Assembly: GCF_030064895.1 (NCBI RefSeq)
Contig: NZ_JASJEB010000044.1
Location: 1 to 42,658 of the forward strand
Direction of reading: 5' to 3'
Length of the DNA: 42,658 bases
Source: Crocosphaera sp.
Lineage (GTDB): Bacteria; Cyanobacteriota; Cyanobacteriia; Cyanobacteriales; Microcystaceae
Positions 33,230 through 42,302 of the stretch are shown in pieces (positions within the stretch are counted from its first letter, which is position 1; every line of letters begins with the position of its first letter). The notes under the pieces were generated by a model. That model worked only from the letters and a program-made list of their open reading frames with translations. It made no database searches and was not told the origin of the DNA. The position numbers and the translations under genes are program-made.

Positions 33230-33898
33230 ATGACAACAATCAAACAATCACCAAAAATCTATTCTTTAACTACTGGTTACAGTAGATTATTTATTGATCT
33301 AGTAATCGTCTTTTTTTTGGTTCCTTTTGCTTCTTTTAACCGTAACCTTAATTTATTGGTAAGTCTAGTTTTTCTGATTACTTTATTATTAGGTTTAAAT
33401 ACCTTAGCTTTACCGAAAAGGACAATTTTATCGTTGCGATTTTTGGCTGCATTTGGCTTTACTGCTGATGTTATTGTTTTTCCTAACGCTGATTATTTAA
33501 CTGAGGTAAGTTCTTTTATATCTCACAGTCTTTATAGTATTTTTATTTTGATAGTTATTATTGCTATTAGTTCGAGGATTTATAACGAAGAAAAAGTTAA
33601 TCTAGATGTAATTCGCGGGGGAATTTGTATTTATTTATTGTTAGGAATTCTCTGGTTTTTCTTCTACCAAATTATTATGTTTTTTGACCCCAATGCTTTA
33701 TCTATTCCTAAAGAAGCTAGTCATTCATCGCTATTTTATTTTAGCTTTACCACCTTAACCACTTTGGGCTATGGTGATATTACTCCCAATAATGCTTTCG
33801 CCATGATTTTAACCAATGCAGAAGCATTAGTCGGACAAATTTATCCAGCAGTTGTTATCGCTAAATTGGTCAGTCTTTATAAAGTTGAATCAAAGTAA
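33230..33898 (+). CDS. Six-helix K+-channel-like protein, copy 2
   Basis: A 222-residue paralogue of the preceding gene, colinear along its length: TTGYSRLFIDLVIVFFLVPFAS matches TNGYKYLFIDLILLFLLIPFAS, and the pore SLFYFSFTTLTTLGYGDI is identical. K+ channels are tetramers, so the two products could form mixed channels. The 134-nt gap between them has a degenerate heptamer repeat (CTAACTCCGAACTCC) and no other gene. The histidine kinase start lies 13 nt downstream, so kinase and channel may share a transcript. Confidence 0.85.
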   Translation: MTTIKQSPKIYSLTTGYSRLFIDLVIVFFLVPFASFNRNLNLLVSLVFLITLLLGLNTLALPKRTILSLRFLAAFGFTADVIVFPNADYLTEVSSFISHSLYSIFILIVIIAISSRIYNEEKVNLDVIRGGICIYLLLGILWFFFYQIIMFFDPNALSIPKEASHSSLFYFSFTTLTTLGYGDITPNNAFAMILTNAEALVGQIYPAVVIAKLVSLYKVESK

Positions 33899-33911
33899 AT
33901 TGAGTAAAAAA

Positions 33912-35006
33912 ATGTCAAAATTAAGTTTAGGAACTCGCCTGTTTTTATCCCATTTATTAGTTATGTTCGTGGGGTTAGGAAGTTTTATTAGTATTGCCAA
34001 AATTTCCTCACCTAGAATGTTTGTTGTTCGCTTAGAAAAGTTAGAACAACAAGGATTTTTTACTGTTCGTTCTGCTCGAACTTATTTAGTTAGAGGGTTT
34101 GAAACTGCCTGGAATAATAGCGCATTTTGGTCGGTTATTTTTGGTGTTAGTGCTGCTGGAGGCGTTAGTTATATTGTCTCCCGTCGTACTATAAAACCCC
34201 TCAATCAAATGAAAAAAATTACCCAAAAATTAGCCGAAGGACATCTACAAGAAAGAATGCCGGATAGTGATATTCCTGAATGGAATCAATTAGGAAAAAG
34301 CTTCAATATTATGGCCAGTAGTTTACAAGATGTAGAGACAAGAAGACGAGAATTAATTAGTGATATGACCCATGAATTACGCACTCCTTTAACTATTATG
34401 AGAGGGTATTTAGAAGAACTCGCCAATGGTTCTATAGAAGGTTCTCCCGAACTATATTTAAACTTAGTAAAAGAAACCAGAAGACTAGAAAGATTAATTC
34501 ATGATTTACAAGAACTTTCTAAAGCAGAAGCCGGTTATCTTTCTATTAGTTTATATCCTATTAATATTCTTCCTTTACTAACTTCTTTAGCAGAAAGATT
34601 TGCCGATCAGATTATGGATGATGGTCCAAATATTAAATTAGAATGTCCCCAAGAATTACCACCAGTTTTAGCAGATAGCGATCGCACAGAACAAATATTA
34701 GTTAATTTAATTGGTAATGCTATTCGTTATACAGAAAAAGGGACTATTACTATTAAAGCATGGTCAGAAAATAAACAAGTTTGGGTGGAAATTATTGACA
34801 CAGGAATAGGAATCAAAGCAGAAGATTTACCCTACGTATTTGAAAGATTTTGGCGTGCAGATAAGTCTCGTTCACGGTATTCTGGAGGAACAGGTATTGG
34901 ACTAGCTATTACCCGTCGTTTGGTAGAATTACAAGGAGGAAAAATTGAAGTTGAAAGCGAAGTTGACCAAGGGACTACTTTTCGCTTTAATTTAGCTATT
35001 GGTTGA
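33912..35006 (+). CDS. Two-helix sensor histidine kinase
   Basis: The start at 33912 (MSKLSLGTRLFLSHLLVMFV) avoids a 20-codon upstream frame that overlaps the channel gene. The 364-residue protein has helices at about 8-26 and 70-88, a short periplasmic loop, a HAMP linker (RRTIKPLNQMKKITQKLAEGH), HisKA with the phospho-acceptor His in ISDMTHELRTPLTIMRGYLEEL, and HATPase_c with NAIRYTE, DTGIGI, FERFWRADKSR and GGTGIGLAI. It resembles BaeS-type envelope sensors. No response regulator is in the window, which is common for cyanobacterial kinases. Confidence 0.92.
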   Translation: MSKLSLGTRLFLSHLLVMFVGLGSFISIAKISSPRMFVVRLEKLEQQGFFTVRSARTYLVRGFETAWNNSAFWSVIFGVSAAGGVSYIVSRRTIKPLNQMKKITQKLAEGHLQERMPDSDIPEWNQLGKSFNIMASSLQDVETRRRELISDMTHELRTPLTIMRGYLEELANGSIEGSPELYLNLVKETRRLERLIHDLQELSKAEAGYLSISLYPINILPLLTSLAERFADQIMDDGPNIKLECPQELPPVLADSDRTEQILVNLIGNAIRYTEKGTITIKAWSENKQVWVEIIDTGIGIKAEDLPYVFERFWRADKSRSRYSGGTGIGLAITRRLVELQGGKIEVESEVDQGTTFRFNLAIG

Positions 35007-35052
35007 CCAATTAGTAAAATTAAAATTTTTTTGAATCGATAACTATTAAATT

Positions 35053-35778
35053 ATGAATATAAACTGGAAATATCCTCCTCAAAATCTCAAAATTAACTCT
35101 CAAAATATTCATGTTTGGAAAACATATTTAGAACAATCAGACATAAAGATTAAAGATAGTTTCAAAATTTTAAACGAAGAAGAAAAAAATAAAGCCCAAA
35201 GATTTAGCTTTGAAAAACATCAACAAAGATTTATTATAGCTAGGAGTAGTTTAAAACGAATTTTAAGTATGTACTTATCAATTAGTCCCCAAACAATAAA
35301 CTTTCAATATAATAATTATGGTAAACCACAACTATTAGAAAATATCAATAAAATTAATTTACAATTTAATATATCCCATTCAGAAAACATCGCTATTTAT
35401 GGCATAACTTGTCAAAATTTGATTGGGGTTGATATAGAATATATGCGCCCTATGTCAGAAGTAGAAAATTTAGCTAAACGTTTTTTTACCCAGAAAGAAT
35501 TTGCAGCAATGAGCAAACTATCATCCGCAGAAAAAAATAGAGAATTTTTTAAACTTTGGACAGGTAAAGAAGCTTATTTAAAAGCTATTGGCAAAGGAAT
35601 AAGTGGAGGATTAGACAAAGTAGAAATATCTAGCCATGAACCGAGAAAATTTATCAGACTACCAGAATCAAATCAAACCAATTATAATCTATTTTATCTA
35701 ACTCCTGAACATAATTATTTAGCTGCAATAGCCATTGAAAACAAGCAACAAACTTATCATTATTGGCAGCTTAATTAA
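35053..35778 (+). CDS. Sfp-type 4'-phosphopantetheinyl transferase
   Basis: A 241-residue enzyme. The family motifs are FNISHSENIAIYG, IGVDIEYMRP (Asp and Glu binding Mg) and FFKLWTGKEAYLKAIGKGI (Glu and Lys). It transfers the phosphopantetheine arm of CoA to acyl, peptidyl or aryl carrier proteins; cyanobacterial members (HetI/Sfp type) act on fatty-acid and polyketide carriers. It starts 46 nt after the kinase gene and is followed after 64 nt by rmlD. The natural carrier cannot be told from the sequence. Confidence 0.93.
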   Translation: MNINWKYPPQNLKINSQNIHVWKTYLEQSDIKIKDSFKILNEEEKNKAQRFSFEKHQQRFIIARSSLKRILSMYLSISPQTINFQYNNYGKPQLLENINKINLQFNISHSENIAIYGITCQNLIGVDIEYMRPMSEVENLAKRFFTQKEFAAMSKLSSAEKNREFFKLWTGKEAYLKAIGKGISGGLDKVEISSHEPRKFIRLPESNQTNYNLFYLTPEHNYLAAIAIENKQQTYHYWQLN

Positions 35779-35842
35779 TGTTGCTTCACTTTTTGACACC
35801 AACCTTGTAGAATTAGAAATAGTTTCTCACCCCAGAAAAATA

Positions 35843-36724
35843 ATGCACAAAATCTTGTTAACTGGCAGTGATGGACAAGTCGGCCAAGACTTACAACAAA
35901 CCTTAGTACCCATGGGAAAAATCATTGCTACTAACCGTCAGCAACTTGATTTAACCTCTCCCGAAAATATCAGAAAAATTATCCAAGAAACCCAACCTGA
36001 TATTATCGTCAATTCCGCAGCTTATACCGCTGTTGATAAAGCCGAAAGTGAAGCAGATTTAGCTTTTGCTATTAATGGTATCGCACCAGCAATAATGGCA
36101 GATGAAGCTAAAAAAATAGGAGCATTTTTACTGCATATTTCCACAGATTATGTCTTTGACGGCACAAAAAATACCCCTTATTTAGAAACAGATGTTACTC
36201 ATCCTCTGGGGGTTTATGGACAAACTAAATTAGCAGGAGAACAAGGTATCAAAAAAAACGGCGATCGCTATCTTATTTTAAGAACAGCTTGGGTTTATGG
36301 GACAAAAGGTAAAGGCAACTTTGTCAAAACTATGTTACGTTTAGGTCAGGAAAAAGAACAACTTGGTATAGTCGCTGATCAGGTTGGCAGTCCCACTTGG
36401 TCCTATGACATTGCTCATACCATAACCCAAATATTAACTAACCTTAACTTAGCAGAAACTCGAGAGATTTACCATTTTACTAATAGTGGTGTGGCAAGCT
36501 GGTATGATTTAGCTGTAGCTATTTTTGAAGAAGGAAAAAACATTGGTTTTCCCTTAAATATCAAGCAAGTTAACCCCATTATAACTGAGGAATATCCAAC
36601 ACCAGCAAAACGACCTCACTATTCAGTATTATCGGGTAAAAAAATAGCCAACTTATTAGGATATAATGCACCTTATTGGCGTGATTCTCTTAAAGAAATG
36701 CTAATCAAACTATATAAAAACTAA
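35843..36724 (+). CDS. rfbD: dTDP-4-dehydrorhamnose reductase
   Basis: The start at 35843 (MHKILLTGSDGQVGQDL) places the NAD(P)-binding GxxGxxG-type motif at the N-terminus; an upstream frame of 36 codons overlaps the transferase gene. The 293-residue SDR protein has IVNSAAYTAVDKAE, the catalytic Tyr-x3-Lys in YGQTKLAGE, ISTDYVFDG and ILRTAWVYG, all RmlD hallmarks. It performs the last step of dTDP-L-rhamnose synthesis for cell-surface polysaccharide. rmlA follows after 9 nt. Confidence 0.93.
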   Translation: MHKILLTGSDGQVGQDLQQTLVPMGKIIATNRQQLDLTSPENIRKIIQETQPDIIVNSAAYTAVDKAESEADLAFAINGIAPAIMADEAKKIGAFLLHISTDYVFDGTKNTPYLETDVTHPLGVYGQTKLAGEQGIKKNGDRYLILRTAWVYGTKGKGNFVKTMLRLGQEKEQLGIVADQVGSPTWSYDIAHTITQILTNLNLAETREIYHFTNSGVASWYDLAVAIFEEGKNIGFPLNIKQVNPIITEEYPTPAKRPHYSVLSGKKIANLLGYNAPYWRDSLKEMLIKLYKN

Positions 36725-36733
36725 CCTAAAACT

Positions 36734-37807
36734 ATGAAAGCATTAATTCTTTCCGGCGGAAAAGGAACCAGACTCAGACCTCTTACCCATACAGGTGCAA
36801 AACAATTAGTTCCTGTTGCCAATAAACCCATTTTATGGTATGGAATCGAGTCAATTGTCAAAGCAGGAATAACCGAAATCGGTATTATTATTAGTCCCGA
36901 AACAGGAGAAGAAATACGCCGAAAAACTGGCTCAGGTGAAAAGTTTGGAGCCAATATTACATATATATTACAGGATGAACCTTTAGGGTTAGCCCATGCA
37001 GTAAAAGTAGCGCGACCCTTTTTAGGAGATTCTCCCTTTATTATGTATTTGGGAGATAACTTAATTCAAGATGATATCAATATCTTTTTAGACAAGTTTA
37101 AAAATCAGCATCTAGACGAATTAATTTTATTACGTTCTGTTTCTAATCCCACTGCTTTTGGTGTAGCTGTGGTAGATGAAAAAGGAAGAGTATTAAAGCT
37201 AGTTGAAAAGCCCAAAAATCCTCCCTCAAATTTGGCATTAGTTGGGGTTTATTTCTTCTCTCCTGCTGTCCATCAAGCTATTGATAATATTCAACCATCA
37301 GCTAGGGGAGAATTAGAAATTACTGATGCTATTCAAGAACTAATTAATACCGATAAAATTGTTGAATCGATACAACTACAAGGTTGGTGGTTAGATACAG
37401 GGAAAAAAGACGATTTACTAGAGGCAAATCGCATTATTTTAGATACCAATTTAACCATTGAAAAAGCAGGAAATATTGATAAAAAGAGTAAAATAAGTGG
37501 TCGAGTTAATATTAAGGAGAGTGCAACAATTATTAATAGTACCATTCGCGGTCCTGTTATTATTGGAGAAAATTGTCACATTGAAAATTGTTTTATTGGT
37601 CCTTACACCAGCATTGGTGATAGATGTACTTTAATTGATGCAGATATTGAACATAGTGTTTTATTAGAAGGCGCACAAATCGTAGAAATTGATCAAAGAA
37701 TTGTTGATAGTTTGATTGGAGAAAGGGCTAAACTAGAAATGGCCCCTCAACGACCAAAAGCTTTAAGATTTATGGTAGGGGATGATTCTCATGTTGAATT
37801 AGTTTAA
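36734..37807 (+). CDS. rfbA: Glucose-1-phosphate thymidylyltransferase, long form
   Basis: A 357-residue protein. The nucleotidyltransferase domain has ALILSGGKGTRLRPLT, KQLVPVANKPI and MYLGDNL. Residues about 245-345 form a left-handed beta-helix (hexapeptide pattern: GRVNIKESATIINSTIRG, VIIGENCHIENCFIGPYTSIGD). This is the long RmlA type, seen in cyanobacteria and archaea and distinct from the 290-residue enterobacterial enzyme. It makes dTDP-glucose, the first step of the pathway whose last step is encoded next door; rmlB and rmlC are outside the window. A hairpin at 37895 follows. Confidence 0.92.
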   Translation: MKALILSGGKGTRLRPLTHTGAKQLVPVANKPILWYGIESIVKAGITEIGIIISPETGEEIRRKTGSGEKFGANITYILQDEPLGLAHAVKVARPFLGDSPFIMYLGDNLIQDDINIFLDKFKNQHLDELILLRSVSNPTAFGVAVVDEKGRVLKLVEKPKNPPSNLALVGVYFFSPAVHQAIDNIQPSARGELEITDAIQELINTDKIVESIQLQGWWLDTGKKDDLLEANRIILDTNLTIEKAGNIDKKSKISGRVNIKESATIINSTIRGPVIIGENCHIENCFIGPYTSIGDRCTLIDADIEHSVLLEGAQIVEIDQRIVDSLIGERAKLEMAPQRPKALRFMVGDDSHVELV

Positions 37808-37894
37808 ACATAGCGGAATATTGCTGGCTGCTTGTTTTTAGCATTTTGGTATATTGTTACTATCCAGAAAACCCTTATAACTAGCAAAATTATT

Positions 37895-37914
37895 CCCCCA
37901 TTCCATCATGGGGG
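37895..37914 (+). terminator. Hairpin after rmlA
   Basis: CCCCCAT-TCCATC-ATGGGGG is a perfect 7-bp, mostly GC stem 88 nt after the rmlA stop codon, followed by GTATAATTTT. A moderate intrinsic terminator. Confidence 0.5.
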
Positions 37915-37939
37915 GTATAATTTTGACATAAGTTCGGAT

Positions 37940-38154
37940 TAGACATCTCCAAAAATTTGTAAGCTTTTAATATAAAGCTTTTTGGGTAACATTAGCTTTG
38001 CTATCGCAAAGCCCTGAAATCCTGATTTTTCGTCCAAAATGTCTCCTAATGCAATTTCAGAAAAAAAGATAAGGTTTTTAAATTAGAATTATTTTTGCCA
38101 AAGCTCAGTTACAATAATCTTTTAGGCTCTTAGTTTATATTCTGGAGATGTCTA
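37940..38154. repeat. 215-bp MITE-like element with 12-bp ends (TAGACATCTCCA)
   Basis: TAGACATCTCCA (37940-37951) and TGGAGATGTCTA (38143-38154) are perfect reverse complements. Inside are two further perfect hairpins, AAGCTTT/AAAGCTT (37961-37980) and GCTTTGC/GCAAAGC (37995-38012). No open frame. This fits a non-autonomous element and fills most of the 366-nt gap after rmlA. Confidence 0.65.
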
Positions 38155-38173
38155 TTAGACAGATACCCCTTAA

Positions 38174-38788
38174 TTATTGATCATATTTGTTAAATAGAGA
38201 AGTTATAAACTTTATGTCTTTACGATTATAATAACTGAAATCAATACCAGACCAGTGAGCAATAAATTTTCCAAGCCAATAACTTTTTTTATAAGGCTGC
38301 CTGTAGATTAAAGTGATCTTATCATGGGCAATGATTTCTAAACCCCAACTAGTGAAAGTATCCTCATCTTCACCACCGTCTTTAACTTGATAAATTCCTT
38401 TGATAGATTTTTTTAGAATAATATCTTGCCATTGAATCCCTAAAATATTGGTTTTAATTATAAGCTGATTTTGATTAAAGTAAAATGTTTTGTGGCAAAA
38501 TAAAAATCTTATAAGTTCTAGAAAAAAAATAATTTCAACACTCCATATTACTAATATCAGAAGTAAAGATTTTAAGTATTCTAGTGAAATTGATATGGAT
38601 GTAGATAAGAAACCCCAAGTAAAAAAAATACAAAAAAACAGCCAAAAGATTAAGAAAAAGATTAGAAAGATATTCATACATCCCATTCCAGTTCTTTTGT
38701 ATTTTATAATATAGTCGTGGTGATCAGAAATAATTAGTTTAAACCCTTTTGGTATTGGTTCATTAAAAAGATTATTAGAGAAACTCAT
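38174..38788 (-). CDS. Two-helix membrane protein of unknown function
   Basis: A 204-residue protein with a soluble start (1-33), two hydrophobic helices at about 37-60 and 70-97, and a soluble C-terminal part (about 105-204) with KTFYFNQNQLIIKTNILG, a beta-strand pattern that recalls bacterial PH-like domains behind paired helices. It is AT-rich like its surroundings. Two unrelated genes lie downstream and upstream. I do not recognise a named family. Confidence 0.55.
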   Translation of the reverse strand: MSFSNNLFNEPIPKGFKLIISDHHDYIIKYKRTGMGCMNIFLIFFLIFWLFFCIFFTWGFLSTSISISLEYLKSLLLILVIWSVEIIFFLELIRFLFCHKTFYFNQNQLIIKTNILGIQWQDIILKKSIKGIYQVKDGGEDEDTFTSWGLEIIAHDKITLIYRQPYKKSYWLGKFIAHWSGIDFSYYNRKDIKFITSLFNKYDQ

Positions 38789-39182
38789 GGTTTTTATTTA
38801 TTATCTACGAAACAATTTAAAGTAGAAGTATAATAACATAAAATCTAGAGTATTCAATTTTTGAGTATTTGCCCAAATATCGTTTTATAGATAAATAACT
38901 ACACAGTAATTATATACCTCTATATACAATGTTTAGTCAGAAAAATTGTTCCATCAGAATTCCATTTTTCACGTACCAGATAACAAACTTGAATTTGTAT
39001 AGATACACTTATATATAAACGTATAGATTAAAATAATTTGTCTAGATAAATATCTATATAAATAAACAACGTGTATACAATTATATAGATATTAACAAAA
39101 ATTAACTAGACTGAGGCTGAGTTTTAAGTAACATATACATTCATGAATCACTAGCAAGAGAAAATTAACTGATAGGAAAAAA
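38789..39182. other. Very AT-rich intergenic region
   Basis: About 394 nt with many TATATA/TATAGA runs (38910-38935, 38996-39095) and no convincing gene. The repeated TATA-like words make promoter prediction meaningless here. Confidence 0.5.
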
Positions 39183-39377
39183 TTAAGTACACAATTCATA
39201 TAAAGAGTCTGTTTGAGTTTTCTCTCCGTGTATAGGTTTGTCTATATTACTATCTAGTTTTTTATTTTGTTCAACCCTTTTTATAGCTTCTTTTAACTTA
39301 TAATCATTTTCCGCCATTTCTTGTAATAGCTTTTTAATACGTTGTTCGTTAGCAAAAATACGTTCTTGTGGATACAT
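39183..39377 (-). CDS. Small charged helical protein
   Basis: The start at 39377 gives MYPQERIFANEQRIKKLLQEM, then AENDYKLKEAIKRVEQNKKLDSN and a polar tail, 64 residues in all. It is a single long amphipathic helix with alternating charge, with no domain that I know. The frame extends 9 codons further upstream to 39404. It could be an antitoxin-like or phage-type small protein. The existence of the gene is itself uncertain. Confidence 0.4.
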   Translation of the reverse strand: MYPQERIFANEQRIKKLLQEMAENDYKLKEAIKRVEQNKKLDSNIDKPIHGEKTQTDSLYELCT

Positions 39378-39404
39378 GATAGTTAACCTAATTTGGGAAA
39401 TCAT

Positions 39405-39854
39405 TAATGTAAATTGATAGTTTCAACTATTTCTAGGAGAAAATCATTCTTGATTTTCGGTATAATCAACTAAAACTAATCTTACTTCTAACTAATGAAT
39501 TATGACTGTGATTATAGTTCTATATTTATATTGATCTTAGTCACAATTATTATTTACAGAGGATTTCTTCCCATCCCCCCTTGATACCGTCTTGGTGTCT
39601 ACTTTGCTTATCAGGTATCCCCTGAAGTATTCCGTATTCGTTACCAGTTTGGACAAGGGACAACGGAACAATGGTTGAGTTTTTAAGAGAAATAAGATCG
39701 GTTAAATAAACAGTTAACTTTAACCAGAAGAAAACAAGAAGAAAAGGTTAGGGAGTTGGGGCAGTTGGTTAGGATAAATTAATTTTTAATTCTTTTCTCT
39801 AGTATTTCTCTTTTTTATGAGGAAATAAGGCTGATTTCTAGTCAACGAGTCGCA
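39405..39854. other. Intergenic region with a possible gene fragment
   Basis: 450 nt without an intact gene. A 33-codon open stretch on the + strand (39585-39686) reads like a protein end (YRLGVYFAYQVSPEVFRIRY, then QFGQGTTEQWLSF, stop), bounded upstream by TGA. It may be the tail of a lost gene. Confidence 0.35.
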
Positions 39855-42302
39855 CTACAGCCTACAAGCCTCTGCTCGAGTGAATAATACCCACTTGTTT
39901 GATGCCTTATAACCACCGGTCGAATAACACCAGGGAAGGTGTCCAACAGGTGTAGTATCTAGTAATTCATAGGTGAGGTCTGAGTAACTCACATAGTCTC
40001 TTCCTTTTCTCCAACCGACGCGATCGCAAAACTCGTACCAGATTTTTTCATTATACTGTCTTGTTCCACCAAGTTCATCCATATAGATTTTTTTCTGGAC
40101 ACTGAAGCCAAATTTTCCGTTACTGTAGTGTACCCAGAGTTGATCGATAGTACGTAAGTCATCACAGGGGAAGTTCTCAATATCGTCAACATCTAACCAT
40201 CCTTCAGACACTCGGTTAGTTACTTTGAGCATGACATTAGCAGTTTCTTTGTCAGCTTCCTTCCATTTCCCTGCTTCTAAGAAGTAACGCAATTTAGTGT
40301 AGTCAACGCGTCTATCTGGAGAAACTTGTAAAAGTTTTTCTACTGGTATTTTTGACAAGCTATAGCGTTTTAGATCGTATTCTTCTTTTGATGGATCACA
40401 ACCATACCGAAGCAATTGAACTATTTGGGGTTTATTGGCCCAGAATTTTGTCTTGTCATCATAGGAATTTTTGAATTGCTCGAATAAATGAGAAGGTAAA
40501 TCATTAGGCAACTTACCAAGTGCATAATTTTCGAGTTTTGCCAACAACTTTAAATCTTTTTCCAAATCGACTTGGAACAGTGGATATTTTAAACATATAG
40601 CAGTAAACTTCGCCAATTGTCGTAAAGTTAAATCATCTTGCGTTTGCCCATTTGTTACCACTTCATCAAAGAGTCCTGTATAAGATGCAATGTAAGTTTT
40701 TAAGCGAAATAAATTAACAAACTGCTTAAACCGACGGGGATTGTAATCGAGTATGGGAGCAACCATCTTAAGGATAGAATGAAGGATTGCAGAATCTTTA
40801 CCATCAACTACTTTGAATATTGTTGTTCGTTTTTCTTCAGTTTGTGAAGGGTTGCTCAGGGGATTTGTTTCAGTAGAATCTGATCCCTGTAAATTAGAGG
40901 ATGCTGTCCCATTTTGGCGAAAAAACGAGTTGAACCATTTTGCTCCTTTAAAAAAAAAATTTTCCTGCGATTTTGGTGTAGATTCCTTGCTATGTTGAGA
41001 TTCTTCTGATTGAGTATCTTTCGAGAGTTCTGCCAAAAATTCCTCAAATTTATCTTGAGTGGGTTGAGGCACTTGGAAAGGCAATTGAACAAACTTTTCA
41101 ACAAAAGCATATCCATATTCAAGTCCCTTTGATTCAGCTTGATCTTTCTGATTTTCTGTATCGAGTACCACTGAAGATGAAGGGAGATAAGGAAGCAAAT
41201 TTTTTTGTTTCAAGGCAATACTGGCCGCTACTTTCCCTCGATCCATTCCCAGGATAAAAATAATATGAGGATCATTAGCAATCATGAGGTTAAATGCTTG
41301 CATCAAATCAGCCGCTTTAGCTAGTTCACAACGATCTAGATCATCGATAAAAACGTAAACTTTGCCATTTTTAGGAGTATAAGCCTTGACAATCTTAGAG
41401 AAATCTTCATGAAATTTCTCAATAAATGGCACTTGACTATCGTAATTAGGGTATTTTAAATATTTAGTCAAATCTAGTTTAGGATCACCAATTAAGTTCC
41501 TTAGACGAATTAATAAGCTAACAACACCAGTAGCTGACGCTGTTACTCCGCCACTCATTAATAGAAAAGTTTGTATCCCACAAAGATTGTTAGAAGAAGA
41601 TTTATCCTGTTTGCCATTATTTTCTGCTTTAGTTCCTTGATTATCTTGTTGCGGTTTAACTTGTTTATTCTCTGGAGTAGTCTTGGCATTTTTTTGTTCT
41701 TTATTCTGTGTTCCTGGATTAGGATTATTTCCTTTTTCATCAATACATTTACCTTGATCTGAAAATGCTTGAATGCTTCCTATTCCTTGGGTAAAAAATA
41801 GAATAGGAATTGTTCCAGCTACACTAACAATAAATAAGCTAAGAGAAGCCGCCTGAAAAAATTCAACCCAGTTCTTTTTCCAGTTAAACCGGAAGAAAAA
41901 TAGTTTGATATGACCATATATTGTTAGACGAACTTCGCCGAAATTTCGGGGTTGAGATATCTGTTGCAGAAAAGAAATAGCAAAAGCAGCCCATAAAGCC
42001 TGTGCTTTATCATGTCTCCAAGCATTAAATGAAACAATTTTAAACTCACTGTTTTGCTTCTTTTTATCGAGTTTTTCTAGTTCATCTTGCAATTGCTTCA
42101 TGAAAGAAGATTTCCCACTTCCCCATTCTCCTTCAATAGAAAGAGTTAATGGAGGTTTAGTCTTAGGACTGTCCAAAAATTCAGCAATCGCACTAACATA
42201 AGGCTTAAATCCTAATGAATCATCCTTAGATACTGAATCACTAACTGAAGAAAGACTTATCGATTTTTCTTTAGATTCATTTTCATTAATTCCTTGGGTC
42301 AT
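39855..42302 (-). CDS. KAP-family P-loop NTPase with membrane anchor
   Basis: An 815-residue protein. Walker A is GEWGSGKSS at 58-66 and Walker B VYVFIDDLDRC near 315-325. As in KAP (Kidins220/PifA-like) NTPases, two transmembrane helices (about 149-172 and 243-264) are inserted inside the P-loop domain, here separated by a Lys/Asn/Gln-rich linker of about 70 residues. A second Ser/Thr-rich linker runs near 415-480. The C-terminal 300 residues are helical, then end in a Trp/Tyr-rich module. Many bacterial KAP proteins are plasmid- or phage-linked and exclude phages (PifA). There are no operon partners. Function in this organism is inferred only. Confidence 0.85.
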   Translation of the reverse strand: MTQGINENESKEKSISLSSVSDSVSKDDSLGFKPYVSAIAEFLDSPKTKPPLTLSIEGEWGSGKSSFMKQLQDELEKLDKKKQNSEFKIVSFNAWRHDKAQALWAAFAISFLQQISQPRNFGEVRLTIYGHIKLFFFRFNWKKNWVEFFQAASLSLFIVSVAGTIPILFFTQGIGSIQAFSDQGKCIDEKGNNPNPGTQNKEQKNAKTTPENKQVKPQQDNQGTKAENNGKQDKSSSNNLCGIQTFLLMSGGVTASATGVVSLLIRLRNLIGDPKLDLTKYLKYPNYDSQVPFIEKFHEDFSKIVKAYTPKNGKVYVFIDDLDRCELAKAADLMQAFNLMIANDPHIIFILGMDRGKVAASIALKQKNLLPYLPSSSVVLDTENQKDQAESKGLEYGYAFVEKFVQLPFQVPQPTQDKFEEFLAELSKDTQSEESQHSKESTPKSQENFFFKGAKWFNSFFRQNGTASSNLQGSDSTETNPLSNPSQTEEKRTTIFKVVDGKDSAILHSILKMVAPILDYNPRRFKQFVNLFRLKTYIASYTGLFDEVVTNGQTQDDLTLRQLAKFTAICLKYPLFQVDLEKDLKLLAKLENYALGKLPNDLPSHLFEQFKNSYDDKTKFWANKPQIVQLLRYGCDPSKEEYDLKRYSLSKIPVEKLLQVSPDRRVDYTKLRYFLEAGKWKEADKETANVMLKVTNRVSEGWLDVDDIENFPCDDLRTIDQLWVHYSNGKFGFSVQKKIYMDELGGTRQYNEKIWYEFCDRVGWRKGRDYVSYSDLTYELLDTTPVGHLPWCYSTGGYKASNKWVLFTRAEACRL

